The notes beneath the pieces are model-generated. The model was not told the origin of the DNA. It saw nothing but the letters and a program-made list of their open reading frames with translations, and did not search any database. A stretch of DNA of 64,000 nucleotides from NCBI GenBank assembly GCA_963575745.1, contig CAUYUJ010014171.1, forward strand, positions 2,003,505 to 2,067,504, in the 5' to 3' direction. The stretch is from Prorocentrum cordatum (Eukaryota; Sar; Dinophyceae; Prorocentrales; Prorocentraceae). The stretch's first letter is position 1. Each line of letters opens with the position of its first letter. A program made the position numbers and the translations under genes. This document shows positions 43,824-55,879 of the stretch, in pieces.

Positions 43824-45620
43824 CTAGGGCTGACCCGCGGCGTTCCGGCCGCGAAATCTGCCCGTCATGACGTGGACGTGGAAGTGGAGCGCCCCTGGGA
43901 CCTCGCGGGCAAGGAGTGGTTGGAGGGGACGGCGTAGATGGAGGAGGTGTCCGCTGGAGGTGGAGGTGGGCGAGGGATGCAAGCAAGCAGGCCTGGAGGC
44001 AGGAACGCGGTGGCACAGATGGTGTCAGTGTAAGCACACCCATGTATGCATGACATGGTGTGGACAGAAGCTGCTTCTCACGCCGCAGTCTGTGTTCATC
44101 ATATCTTCTGCGGGGAGGTTAGCCGTGAGAAGTTTATCTGCTCTTCGCCAGGGCCGAATGACAATGGGCAGCAGCAGGATGAGGAGGAGGACGTGGAGGA
44201 GGAGGAGGGGGAGGAGGTGGGGGAGGAGGGGGAGGAGGAGGAGCAGGAGCTCAGGGAGGCCCTTGACATGGCACACTGGTGCCTCGCCCCGCTATCTTCG
44301 ACACCTCTTGGAGCGCTCTGGGGCCGTCTTGGGGGAACCTTGGGACGTGTTGGTAAGCTCTGGGGGCCGTATTGCGGCCCTGCCGGGCCGTCTTGGGCGG
44401 CTCTTCGGCTACATGTCTTGACGCTCCGTCGGGCCGGTGTGAATCCCCTGTGGGAGCCTCCTGGGCCGTCTTGGGGCGGTGTTGGGGGCCTCTTGGGCCG
44501 TCGTCTACGCCATGAAACCCGGAAAGCCGGAGATGCTGACATGTGTACGGTTTCCGTCGGGAAAGCGATAGTTGTGGCCTCCTGGGGCCCTCCTGGGAAG
44601 CCTTTTCGGCGTCTCTTGGGCCGTCGTAGAGGCGTCTTGGGCCGTCTTGGCGCCGCAAACGGCAGTCTTGGCTTGTCTTGGAGCGCTCTTGTAGCGTCTT
44701 GGGGATACCTTGGGCCGTCCTGGGAACCTCTTGGTGTCGCCCTGGGGCCGTTTTGGGCGCCTTTTGGGCTCTCTTGTCGCCCTCTCGGGCCGGTTTTCGT
44801 GCGTCTTGGGGGCCTCTTGGGGCGTCTTGGGGCGGTCGTGGGGACCTGGAACCAGCGTCTGCGCCATATTCCGGACAAGCAGTGCATGCTAGAAGTGAGC
44901 GCGTTTCTTCGGGAAAACAATGATTTTCGCCTCTGGGGGCCATCCTTGGACGCCTCTTGGGCGTCTCTGGGGCCGTCGTGGAGGCCTCCTGGGCCGTCTT
45001 GGGTTTGTTTTCGGCGGTCTTGGGCTCTCTTGGAGCGCTCTTGGGCCGTCTTGGGTGTGTGTGGGGCTGTCCTGGGCGCCTCCTGGGAGCCTCTTGGGGC
45101 CGCCTGGGGGCCGTGTTGGGCGCCTCTTGGGTCTCTTGACGCTCTCGCGGGCCGGTTTTCGTGCCTCTGGGGGGCCTCTTGGGCGCCTCTTGGGTCTCTT
45201 GACGCTCTCGCGGGCCGGTTTGCGTGCCTCTGGGGGGCCTCTGGGGCCATCTTGGGGCTGTCGTGGGGACCTCTTGTCCCATCTTCTGCGCCATATACCC
45301 GACAAGCAGTGCATGCTAAAATTGGACGTTATTCGTTGGACAAACAATGATTTGGGCCTGTGGGGGCCGTCCTGGGGCGCCTCTTGGGCGTCTCTGGGGC
45401 CGTCGTGGAAGCCTCCTGGGCCTTGTGGGTGCCGTTTTTGGCGGTCTTGAGCTCTCTTGGAACGTTCTTGGGCCGTTTTGGGGGTGTCTGGGGCCATCCT
45501 GGGCGCCTCTTGGGCCGCGTGAGCGCCTCTGGGGCGTCCCCGGAGCCGTTGTGGGGTATTTTCGCTCGATCAAGACAGGGACCCTTCCCGCACGCACGGG
45601 TCCCTGCATTGTAGAGAAGA
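43824..45620 (-). mobile_element. Helitron-like module E17 (family a)
   Basis: 5' end TCTTCTCTACAATGC (45620), 3' end CTAG at 43824, hairpin CGCGGC/GCCGCG (43836-43853). Family a 3' block to 44165, then the body shared with E8 to the 5' terminus. Filler islands near 44510, 44875 and 45295. Its right neighbour is E18 (family c), whereas E8's right neighbour is E9 (family a). Confidence 0.55.
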
Positions 45621-45879
45621 CCAGGGTGTACCCGTGGACTGCGTCCACTTGCGAAGTGATGAGGCGCTGCCGTCAGGCGATCACGATGGATGGCGTCAGG
45701 TTCGCCTTCCACATGTCGACGAGCACCTTGAGCGCCGCCTGATTGGGGAGCATGGGAGATGAAGAGGCTCGATCGGGCCATGTGCAAACCGCATTGGGAA
45801 CGGAGGCGCGATGGAGCAGCCGGGGGAGAAGAACATGGATGTCTTCCCATCCACCTCATTATCCTTCTGTTGCTCCTGT

Positions 45880-45975
45880 TCCTCCTCCTCCTCCTCCTCC
45901 TCCTCCGTTTCCGTCTCCTCCTCCTCCTCCTGTTCCTCCTCCTCCTGCTCCTCGTCCTCCTCCTCCTCCTCCTGA
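45880..45975. repeat. (CTC)n tract
   Basis: Shorter counterpart of the tract at 19373-19525 in E5. Confidence 0.9.
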
Positions 45976-46159
45976 CTTCCTCATCCTTCTCAGTGCCCTC
46001 CTGATCATCCTCGTCCCTCATCTTCCTCTTCTTTCTCCTCTCCTTCGGGTTCTCCCGCCTGTCCCTCTGCAGCGCTGGAACGCAGCGCGACAACACCCTT
46101 CGGCAAGGCGTCAAAAAAATGCGGTTGCGTCGAAGGCGTCGGCAGGGCCCAGTCTCGCG

Positions 46160-48245
46160 GGGTCTTCGTCGGCATCTATCGGGGCTCTCTTCGAAGTTCC
46201 TGAGATATTCTTGGGTTCCTTTGGGAAGCTCCTCGCGGCTTCAAGGCTGTCTCGGTAGGGGCCTCGAGGGCGCCAGGACGGAACCCCAAAAAGCTTCGTG
46301 GTGTTCGTTTTGAGGGGCGCTCAAAACGAACAGAGCGCGGCCTCTCGCGGGGTCTTCCTAGGCCTCTCTCGGGGCTCTCTTCGAAGTTCCTGAGATCTTT
46401 TTGGGTTCCTTTCGGGGGCTCCTCGCGGTTTCAAGGCCGTCTCGGGAGGGGCCTCGAGGGCGCCAGGACGGAACAAAACAGAGCTTCCAGGTGTTTGTTT
46501 TGAGGGGCGCTCAAAACGAACAATGCCCAGCCCGTGGTGGGGCCTTCCCAGGCCTCTCCCGGGCTCCCTTCGAAGCGTCTGAGATCTTCTTGGGCTCCTT
46601 TGGAAAGCCCCCCCCAGCTTCAAGGCCGTCTTGGTAGGGGCCTCGAGGGCGCCAGGACGGAACCAAAATGAGCTTCGAGGTGTTCGTTTTGAGGAGCGCT
46701 CAAGACGAACAGTGCGTGGCCTCTCGCGGGGTCTTCCTAGGCCTCTCCCGGAGCTCTCTTCGAAGCTCCCGAGATTTTCTTGGGCCCCTCTGGGTGGCTC
46801 CTCGCGGCTTCAAGGCCCTCTTGGTAGGGGCCTCCGGGGCGCCAGGACGGAACAAAACAGAGCTTCCAGGTGTTCGTTTTGAGGGGCGCTCAAAACGAAC
46901 AGAGCGCGGCCTCTCGCGGGGCCTTCCTACCCCTCTGGGGGGGGGGGGCTCTCTTCGAGGCTCCTGAAATCTTTTTGGGTTCCTTTGGGAAGCTCCTCGC
47001 GGCAAGGCCGTCTCGGTAGGGGCCGCGAGGGCGCCAGGACGGAACCAAAATGAGCTTCGAGGTGTTCGTTTTGAGGAGCGCTCAAAACGAACAGTACCCA
47101 GCCCCTGGTGGGGTTTTCCCGGGCCTCTCTCGGGCTCTCTTCGAAGCGTCTGAGATCTTCTTCGGCTCGTTTGGGGGGTCGTCGCGGCTCCAAGGCCCTC
47201 TTGGCAGGGGCCTCGAGGGCGCCAGGACGGAAACAAACAGAGCTTCGAGGTGTTCGTTTTGAGGGGCGCTCAAAACGAACAGTGCCCAGACCCTGGTGGG
47301 GCCTTCCCTGGCCTCTCTCGGGATCTCTTCGAAGCGTCTGCGATCTTCTTGGGCTCCTGTGGGAAGGTCCTCGCGGCTTCAAGGCCGTCTCGGTAGGGGC
47401 CTCGAGGGCGCCAGGACGGGACCAAGAAGAGCTTCGTGGTGTTCGTTTTGAGGGGCGCTCAAGACGAACAGAGCGCGGCCTCTCGCGGGGTCTTCCTATG
47501 CCTCTCTCGGGGCTCTCTTCGCGAAGTTCCTGAGATCTTCTTGGGCTCCTTTGGCAAGCTCCTCGCGGTGTCAAGGCCGTCTCGGGAGGGGCCTCGAGGG
47601 CGCCGGGACGGAACAAAACAGAGCTTCCAGGTGTTCGTTTTGAGGGGCGCTCAAAACGAACAGTGCCCAGCCCCTGGTGGGGCCTTCCCAGGCGTCTCTC
47701 GGGGCTCTCTTCGAAGCGTCTGAGATCTTCTTGGGCTCCTTTGGGAAGGTCCTCGCGGCTTCAAGGCCGTCTCGGTAGGGGCCTCGAGGGCGCCAGGACG
47801 GAACCGAAAAGAGCTTCGTGGTGTTCGTTTTGAGGGGCGCTCAAAACGAACAGAACGCGGCCTCTCGCGGGGCCTTCCTAGGCCTCTGTCGGGGCTCTCT
47901 TCGAAGTTCCTGAGATCTTCTTGGGCTCCTTTGGGGGGCTCCTCGCGGCTTCAAGGCCGTCTCGGTAGGGGCCTCCGAGGGCGCCGGGACGGAACCAAAA
48001 AGAGCTTCGTGGTATTCGTGTTTAGGGGCGCTCAAAACGAACAGAGCGCGGCCTCTCGCGGGGTCTTTCTAGGCGTCTCTCGGGGCTCTCTTCAAAGTTC
48101 CTGAGATGTTGTTGGGATCCTTTGTGAAGCTCCTCGCGGTTTCAAGGCCGTCTGGGGAAGGGCCTCGAGGGCGCCAGGACGGAACCAGAAAGAGCTTCCA
48201 GGTGTTCGTTTTGAGGGGCGCTCAAAACGAACAGTACCCAGCCCC
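46160..48245. repeat. ~190-bp hairpin satellite, array 2 (11 hairpins)
   Basis: Hairpins with arms GTTCGTTTTGAG/CTCAAAACGAAC start at 46303, 46493, 46682, 46872, 47064, 47252, 47441, 47633, 47823, 48014 (eroded) and 48204. Unit types in order are A B A' A B B A B A A B; the first six repeat the order of array 1 at 19.7-20.9 kb. Most arms remain perfectly paired. Confidence 0.9.
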
Positions 48246-48779
48246 TGGTGGGGCCGCAAAGAACGCGAGGGTGCGGGAAAAGCACGCACCAGGAGCTCGC
48301 AGGGAACCTCGTCAGTAGGAACGGGGGAGGCTGCTGAGCTTCCAGGGACGTCGAAGGGGCCATTTTGGGCGCGCGGGGGAGGCCGCTGAGCTTGCAGGGC
48401 GCCTCCGGAAGCATCTCGGAGCGCCGGAAGAAATCCCAAGAGAGCCCGGAGGAGGCCGCGGAGGGCCGGAAGAGGGCCCCGAGGCGCCAGAAGGGCCGGA
48501 CAGGGGGCCTGAGGCAACCGAAAAGAACGCGAGGGCGCGGGGAGAAGCACGCACTGGGAGCTGGCAGGGAACCTCGTCAGCAGGAACCTGAAAATGGCTC
48601 GTTTTCCAGAGGAAATGCATCTTTTTCCTTGGACCGTCTGGGGGTCCTCTTGGGAACCTCTTGGACCGTTTTGGATCGGTCTTGGATGCCTCTGGGGGGG
48701 TTCGGAGCGTCGGGACGCCGGAAAAGCGTGGAAGCAAAAAACCTCGGAAGAACCAATGAAAATCAACGATTTTGACCTC

Positions 48780-50090
48780 TCGGGGCTCTCGCGGGAGGCC
48801 TCTTGGGAGGCCTATTGGGCCGTTCCTGAGGCGGTCCCCTGGTCCGCCCCCCTCTCTTCGAAGCAGTTTTTAAGCCCCGTGGCACCTCTTGGAGACCTCT
48901 GTTGGGCTCCTGGGGGCCTCTTGGGCCTCTCTGGGCTCGTCTATCGCGCCCCTTGGGCTGTCTTGGGGCCCCCTAGGGCCTTCTTGGGCGGTCCTCGGGC
49001 CGTCTTGGAGCCATCTTGGGCCGCTCTTCGGGCCATCTTGGGGTCCCGTTGGCCTGTCTTGGGCGCCTCTGGGGCCGTCCTGGGGCCGCCTTGGACCGTC
49101 TTGGGGCCCTCTTGGACCGTCTGGGGGTCTTCTGGGGGTCCTCGTGGACAGTCTTGGAGCGGTCTTGGATGCCTCTGGAGGGGTTTCGCAGCGTCGGGAA
49201 GCCGAGAAAGCGAGGAAGCAAAAAACCTCGGAAGAACCAATGAAAGGCAACGATTTTGGCCTCTCGGGGCTCTCTTGGGAGGCCTCTTTGGAGGCCTGTT
49301 GGGCCGTCTTGGGGAGCTCTTGGGCCGTTTGGTGACTTCTTTTGGGTTCCTGGGGGCCTCGTGGGCCTCTCTGGGCTCGTCTATCGCGCCCCTTGGGCTG
49401 TTGTGGGGCCCCCGAGGGCCTTCTTGGGCGGTCCTCGGGCTGTCTTGGAGCCATCTTGGGCCGCTCTTCGGGCCATCTTGGGGTCCCGTTGGCATGTCTT
49501 GGGCGCCTCTGGGGCCGTCCTGGGGCCACCTTGGACCGTCTTGGGGCTCTCTTGGACAGTCTGGGGGTCCTCTGGGGGCCTCGTGGACCGTCTTGAAGCA
49601 GTCTTGGATGCCTCCGGGGGGGGGGGCTGGAGCGTCGGGAAGCCGAAAAAGCGAGGCAGCAAACAAACCTCGGGAAAACCAATGAAAAACAACAATTTTG
49701 GCCTCTCGGGGCTCTCTTGGGAGGCCTCTTGGGGGGCCTGTCGGGCCGTCTTGGGGAGCTCTGGGGCCGTTTGGGGACCTCTTTTGGGCTCCTGGGGGCC
49801 TCTTGGGCCTCTGGGCTCGTTTATCACGCCCCTTGGGCTGTCTTGGGGCCCCCTAGGGCCTTCTTGGGCGGTCCTCGGGCCGTCTTGGGGCCATCTTGGG
49901 CAGCTCTTCGGGCCATCTTGGGGTCCCGTTGGCCTGTCTTGGGCGCCTCTGGGGCCGTCCTGGGGCCGCCTTGGACCGTCTTGGAGCGGTCTTGGATGCC
50001 TCCAGGGGGGGTTCGGAGCGTCGGGAAGCCGAGAAAGCGAGGAAGCAAAAAACCTTGGAAAAACACATGAAAATCAAAATTTGTTGGCCT
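48780..50090 (+). repeat. Filler array of ~370-475-bp monomers
   Basis: Three copies of a long monomer containing CTCGTCTATCGCGCCCCTTG (degenerate in the third), CTAGGGCCTTCTTGGGCGG-like sequence and GGGTCCCGTTGGC, each followed by an island with AAGCCGAGAAAGCGAGGAAG or a variant (near 48710, 49190, 49640, 50025). A fourth copy is at 52430-52830 in E19. These are the best-preserved filler monomers here. Confidence 0.8.
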
Positions 50091-53046
50091 CTCGGGGCTC
50101 TCTTGGGAGGCCTCTTGGGAGGCCTGTTGGGCCGTCTTGGGGGGCTCGTGGGCCGTCTTGGGCCAATCTCGGGCGTCTTGGCCGGATCATTGCGCGTCTC
50201 GGGGCCCTCTTGGGCCGCCTTCGGGGCATCTTGAGCGGGTCGGAGCTGTCTTGGAGCGGCTCGGAGCCGTCTTTGGGCCGTCGGGGCGGCCTCCGGAGCG
50301 TCTCGGAGCCGTTTCCGGGCATTTGGCGCTTTTTCCTTCCGGCACGCGGTTCCTCCGGCCATGTAGTATAGACTAGGGCTGACCCGTGGACTCCGTCCAC
50401 GACATCTTTCTGGAATGGTTCTCGGAGGAACGGCGCAGGTTGTACCGAAAATCTACAAACACGGCGGCGGCTCGGGCGGCGGTAGCGAGACCGCGCCTTC
50501 GTGTCCGAGCTTTTGCAGCGCTCCAGCAGCTTGGCCCAGCGCACTGCTCGTTCACCCCCCTCCTATTGAGGACAGTTTCGAAGTCTCTCGGGGATGCGCG
50601 TCGAAGTCGAAGCCCATATGAGGCGTCTCAGGAGCGCTCGGGGAAGGGCTCGGGAGGCCATCGGGGAAAGCCACCGAAAGCGCCGGGAGGCTCGCAAGGA
50701 TCTACAGGGAGGGCCCAAGAGAGCTTCAAGAAAATTTGAAATTCTGTCAAATCTTTAGACAAACCGCTGTTGGGTCGGCCATCACCTCCGGGCGCGCCTT
50801 GATGGTGCGATCCAGTCGCATCACCGCCAACGGGAGGGTTTGTTCGCCATGTCCCATTATGTTCGCCCAGAGGGTCTGTGGAGGCCTTCGGGCGAACAGA
50901 CCGGGACAGGGCAAGGAATGGGGAAGACTTGTCCGAATCTCCTGGGCCCCCCAGGTGCTCGTCCGAAGAATGCGGAGAGGTCCCAGGGTCATATCAATTG
51001 GCTGCTGTCCCAGGGGTCCAGTCTGCTTGGCCCGAAGAGTTTGCCAAGGACCCTGGGGGAACAGAATGGCACAGCATATCGGGCAAAGGGGGGCGGTAGC
51101 TGGCCTGTCAGACCCGGCGTTCGTCTTCTGCCCAAGCGGCGCGGGGCCCACAGGCCCCAGGGTTGGCGGCCCGCTGGGTTTCCTCTTGTTCGCCCACAGG
51201 GTTGGAGGAGACCTCCAGGCGAACAGAATGGGGCAGGACAATGAATGTGGGAGACTTGTCGCAAGCTCCCAGCCCCCCCAAGTGTGCGCCCGAACGGTGT
51301 GGGGCCGCGTTGGCTCCCTCAAAAGGCCATCTTGGAGCCGTCCAGGCCCTTCTTGAGGGCGCCGTTTGCCGTGATGGGGCCGTCTTGGTTCGTCATGGGC
51401 CCCTCATGGGCGCGTCCGTAGGCCGTCCTGGGCCCATCGGGGTCCTCGTGGGGCTGTCTTGGAGCCGTCTGGGACCGTGAGGGGGCCGCCTTGGAGTCGT
51501 CTTGGGCCCCTCCTGTGCGCCTCCTTGGGCCGTCCTGGGCCCAGCAGGGGCCGTGTTGGCACCCTCTTGGGGCTGTCTTGGAGCCGTCTTGAGCCGTCGC
51601 AGCGCGCCTCGGGTTGTGCTGGGTCCGTCTTGGCCCGTCTTGGGGCCTTCCTGGGCGTTTCCTCGGACCCTCCTGGGACTTTCTGGGGCCTCTTGATGCA
51701 TCGGACCGTCGAAACGGCGGGAAACGCAAAGGGTGTAAACGTAAACAATGGAAAATAAACGGTTTTTGCCTGCTGGGGCTCTCTTGCCATCGTGGCCCAT
51801 CTTGAGGCCCCGACCGGGCGCGTCCTTGGGCCGTCCTGGTCGCACCCTCCTGGGACCGTCTTGGAATCGTCTTGGGCCGTCTTGAGCGCGCCTTGGGCCG
51901 TCCTGGGCCCGTCTGGGGCCGTGTTGGCACCCTCGCGGCGAGGAAGCTCGGAGGCGGGCTCGAGGCCTCTTGGGGGCCATTTTGGAAGCTGTTGGGGCCG
52001 AGGCCTCGTTTGGGCTCCTTGGGAGCCTCCTGGGGCCTCTTCAGGGGATTCTTGGCGGCCCCTTGGGGCCTCTTGGGAGCCTGTTTGGGCCTCCTGGCGC
52101 CCTCTTGGGGCGGAAGGCTCGGATTTTCGGTCCGTGGTCCCCCTCTTGGCCCCCTCTTGGGCCTGTCTTCGGGCCCTCGTGGGCCGTCTTGAGCGTCTCT
52201 TGGGTCGTCTTGGGGCCCTCTTGGGCTGTCTTGGGGCGCTCTTGGAAACCTCTTGGGCCGTTCTGGGGCGCTCTTGGAGGCCTCTTGGGCCGTCTTCGAG
52301 CGTCGGAAAGCGGAAAAGGCGAGAAGGCCAAAATCCTTCCAAAGCCGTCGTGAAGCTGATGATTTTGAGGCCCAAAACCGTCCAAAACCTCCTGAGGCGG
52401 TCCCCTCGTCCGCCCCCCTCGCTTCGAAGCAGTTTTTAAGCCCCGTGGCACCTCTTGGGGACCTCTTTTGGGCTCCGGGGGCCTCTTGGGCCTCTCTGGG
52501 CTCGTCTATCGCGCCCCTTGGGCTGTCTTGGGGCCCCCTAGGGCCTTCTTGGGCGGTCCTCGGGCCGTCTTAGAGCCATCTTGGGCAACTCTTCGGGCCA
52601 TCTTGGGGTCCCGTTGGCCTGTCTTGGGCGCCTCTGGGGCCGTCCTTGGGCCGCCTTGGACCGTCTTGGGGCCCTCTTGGACCGTCTTGGGGTCCTCTTG
52701 GGGAGCTCTTCGACCGTCTTGGAGCGATCTTGGATGCCTCTAGGGGGGTTTCGGAGCGTCGGGAAGCCGAAAAAGCGAGGAAGCAAAACACATACGACAA
52801 AACCAATGAAAAACAACAATTTTGGCATCTCGGGGCTCTCTTGGGAGGCCTCTTGGGAGGCCTATTGGGCCGTCTTGGGGAGCTCTTGGGCCGTCTTGGG
52901 CCAAACTTGGGCGTCTTGGCGGGATCATTGCGCGTCTCGGGGCCCTCTCGGGCCGCCTTCGGGGCATCTTGAGCGGCTCGGAGCCGTCTTTGGGCCGTCG
53001 GGGCCCGTTTCTAGCCATTTGTGTGGATTTCCTTCCGGCACGCGGC

Positions 53047-53600
53047 AATGCAGCGGCTGCTTGTTTCCTGCTGCTAGCTAATTACTAATTGCTGCCGCTG
53101 CTGGCTTGTGTGCTGCCAGATATGGAGGCCGTGCTGGGGGGCCCTATGGCCGAAACTATTGGGGGCCTCGTTGGGCCCTCTTGGGGCCGTCCTGGGCCGT
53201 CTCGGGGTTCTCTGGGGGTATGTTGGGCCGTCGTGGCGCTCTCTGGAGGGCGTGTCGGGCCGTCTGGAAGCTCTCCGAAGCCTTCTGTATCATCCTGGGT
53301 GCCCTCTGGGGCCGCCCTTGGGCTCTCTTGAGGCAATCAAAGACGGTCCAGAGGGCCTTAAGACGGACCGTGACGGCCCAAGGAGGCCCCGAAAACAACC
53401 CAGGAGGCTCGATGGGGGCCCCCAAAGGGCCCAAGGTGGCCCGCAAGGAGCCCGAGAGTCTCCCCCGAAGCCGTCTTGGAGCTGTCTCGCGTCGGAAAGC
53501 CTGCGAAGCAAAAGACAAACATCTTCCCCTGGGTGTTGGAAAGCTTTGCTGTTGCCGTGGTCTTCTGGACAATTCCTGCACGGCCTCTCGGGGCGCCTAG
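53047..53600. repeat. Segment duplicated at 12059-12620
   Basis: Starts GCAGCGGCTGCTTGTTTCC, directly after TTCCTTCCGGCACGCGGCAA. The latter is what normally precedes a module 5' end, so the duplication appears to have joined inside a former terminus. Confidence 0.8.
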
Positions 53601-53776
53601 GGCCGTCGAGGCGGCCTCTTGAGCGGCTCGGCGCCGTCTGTGGGCCGTCGGGGCGGCTGGGGTCCTCTTGGGCCGTCGTGTGTGCCTCTGGGGGCCGTCG
53701 GGGGCGTCTTGGGCGCCTGCGGGGCCGTCGTGGGGCAGCCTGGAGGCCCTCTTGGGCCATCTGCTAGGGCTCCCAA

Positions 53777-53921
53777 CTTCGCGCTTCGCGCTGCGCGAAG
53801 CGCGAAGCGCGAATAACTTCGCGCTCTCGCGCCGCCCTCCCAAAGGGAGAATAGGAGGACGAGGAGGAGGGGGAGAAGGAACGAGGACCGCGAAGCGCGA
53901 AGCGCGAATAACTTCGCGCCC
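53777..53921. repeat. Nested GCGAAGCGC palindromes
   Basis: Arms CTTCGCGCTTCGCG (53777-53790) and CGCGAAGCGCGAAG (53794-53807) form a perfect 14-bp stem with a 3-nt loop. GCGAAGCGCGAATAACTTCG follows and recurs at about 53894-53915 after a purine-rich spacer. It could be a small composite fold-back element. Confidence 0.65.
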
Positions 53922-54019
53922 TCGAGGGAGCCCTTGCATCTGTGGCCGCTCTTGGGGCCGTCGGGGGCCGTCAGGGGAGCCTCGATCCGGGGGGCCCGCA
54001 TCGTCGTCGTGGACGCTCT

Positions 54020-54800
54020 GAAAACGATGAGCACGAGAACTGCGGAACTGTGCGTTTCCGTAGGTTTTGGGCCGATTTTTGCTTGTGCGGGCTCTCTCGG
54101 GCGACTGCTGGGCGCCCACTTGGGGCGTTTTGGGGGCCTCGTGGGTGCCTCTTGGGGCCGTCTTGGGCGCCTGTGGGGCCGTCTTGGGACGGTCTGAAGG
54201 CCCTCTTGGGCCATCTGTGGCCGCTCTTGGGGCTGTCTTGACTGCTTCTTGGGCTGTAATGGGTGCCACAGGAGCCGTCCTGGGGGGGCCGTCGGGGGCC
54301 GTCTTGTGAGCCTCACGGGCTGGTCTGGGGGGCCCGAATTGTCGCCGTGGACGCTTTTCAAAACGAAACGCACGGGAGTTGTGAAAGTGTGCGTTTTCCG
54401 TAGGTTTTGGGACGATTTTTGCTTGTGCGGGCTCTCTCGGGCGCCTTCTGGGCGCCCACTTGGGGCGTTTTGGGGGCCTCGTGGGTGCCTCTTGGGGCCG
54501 TCTGGGACCGTCTTGGGCGCCTGTGGGGCCGTCTTGGGACCGTCTGGAGGCCCTCTTGGGCCATCTGTGGCCGCCCTTGGTGCTGTCTTGACTGCTTCTG
54601 GGGCTGTCATGGGCACCACAAGAACTGTCCTGGGGCCGTCGAGGGCCGTCTTGTGAGCCTCATCGGGGCCTCCTGAAACGTCTTGGGCCGATCTTGGGGG
54701 TCCGAATTGTCGTCGTGGACGCTTGCAAAAAAAGCACGGGAGTTGCGAAAATGTGCGTTTTCTTCAGGTTTTGGGACGATTTTTGCTTGTGCGGGCTCTC
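54020..54800 (+). repeat. Filler array of ~330-375-bp monomers
   Basis: Islands with GTGCGTTTTCCGTAGGTTTT or close variants, followed by GATTTTTGCTTGTGCGGGCT, recur near 54045, 54385 and 54755. The segments between are plus-strand filler. Confidence 0.75.
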
Positions 54801-55148
54801 TCGGGCGCCTTCTGGGAGCCCACCTGGAGCGTTCTGGGGGGCTTCTCGGGCCGTCTGGAGGCTGTCTTGAGCGTCTTCGAGCGCTCGTGGACAATCTCGC
54901 AGGCCCTCTTGGACCGTCTCGGGGTCGCCTGGGGCCCTCGAGCCTCCGTGGGGAGGCCCTCCGAAGCCGTCGCGGAGCGCTCCGGGGCCGCCCGAGGCAA
55001 TCGCGGAGCGCGCTGGGGCCGCCCGAGAGCGCGCCGGGCGTCGCCGGAGGGCTCTACTGCCATTTGATCCGCTTACGTGCACAGTGTGTACGCGTGCTTG
55101 CTGCCACTGGCGGAGATGGCCCAAAGTGGGCCCAAATGGCGTCGAATA

Positions 55149-55300
55149 CCTGCCCTACCAGGATAGGGCAGGGCCGAAACCCGCCAAAATACCCTATGAG
55201 GCCCCACAGATGGCCCGAAATGATCGCCGATAGGAACCGGAGATGGCCCAAAGTGGACCAGAATAGCGTCGAAAACCTGCCCTATCATGATAGGGCAGGT
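55149..55300. repeat. Pair of CCTGCCCTA palindromes
   Basis: 55149-55172 has arms CCTGCCCTA and TAGGGCAGG around 6 nt. 55275-55300 is a perfect 26-bp palindrome built from ACCTGCCCTATCA and its complement. Flanks (GGAGATGGCCCAAAGTGG, AATxGCGTCGAA, AACCCGCCAA) are duplicated with them, giving a tandem pair of about 125 bp. Confidence 0.8.
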
Positions 55301-55879
55301 CGGAACCCGCCAAGAGACCTCTGGGGCCTGTTTCAGAAACCTCCCGAAACTGTGAGCCCTCACGAGGCACAGCATGGCCTCATGAGGCCGCGGAGATGGC
55401 TCCAGACCGACAAAAAGTGCGAGGGATTTTGGGTCAAATCCGGCAGGGAGCGCCGAACAAGCATCAGAGCCCCATGGTGCGCTGGAAGCCGTTTTGGGAC
55501 CGTCTTCGGGCCGTCTTAGGCCGTCTTTGCCTGCTGTTGGTGCTGTCTTCGGTGCTTCTTCGGCCGCCATCTTGGGGCCTCTGGGGGTCGTTTAGGAGCC
55601 TCTCAGCGCTTCTTTTCGGCCTCCTGGAAGCCTCCTGGGGCCCTCTGGGGCTGTCTCGGGTGCCCCTTGGGCCGTGTGGAGGCGATCGGGGGCCGTCTGG
55701 GGGCCGTCTTGGGCGTCTCTGCAGCAGTCTGGGCACCGTCTGGGGGTCGTCTTGGGCCGTCCTGGGCCGCTCTTGAGGCTGTCTTGGGTCCCCTGTGGGC
55801 CGCCAGGGGCGCCTTGGGAGCCGTCCTGGGGCCATTTTGGGCCTCTATATGGCCGTCTTGGGCGCTATGAAGAGGGCAA

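Larger units (their letters stand above)
45621..50372 (-). mobile_element. Helitron-like module E18 (family c)
   Basis: 5' end TCTATACTACATGG (50372); 3' end is CTGG rather than CTAG (45621), hairpin GTGGAC/GTCCAC (45634-45648, loop TGC). The 3' part and satellite follow E5 closely to about 47400, then diverge. The right part is 370-475-bp filler monomers (48780-50090). Abuts E17 and E19. Confidence 0.5.

Noticed and set aside
50386-50739. Plus-strand frame with DIFLEWFSEERRRLYRKST as a gene (also at 32.1 kb)
   Set aside because: Differences between the two copies are mostly amino-acid changing and one copy lacks a clear start. The minus strand is open over much of the same DNA.
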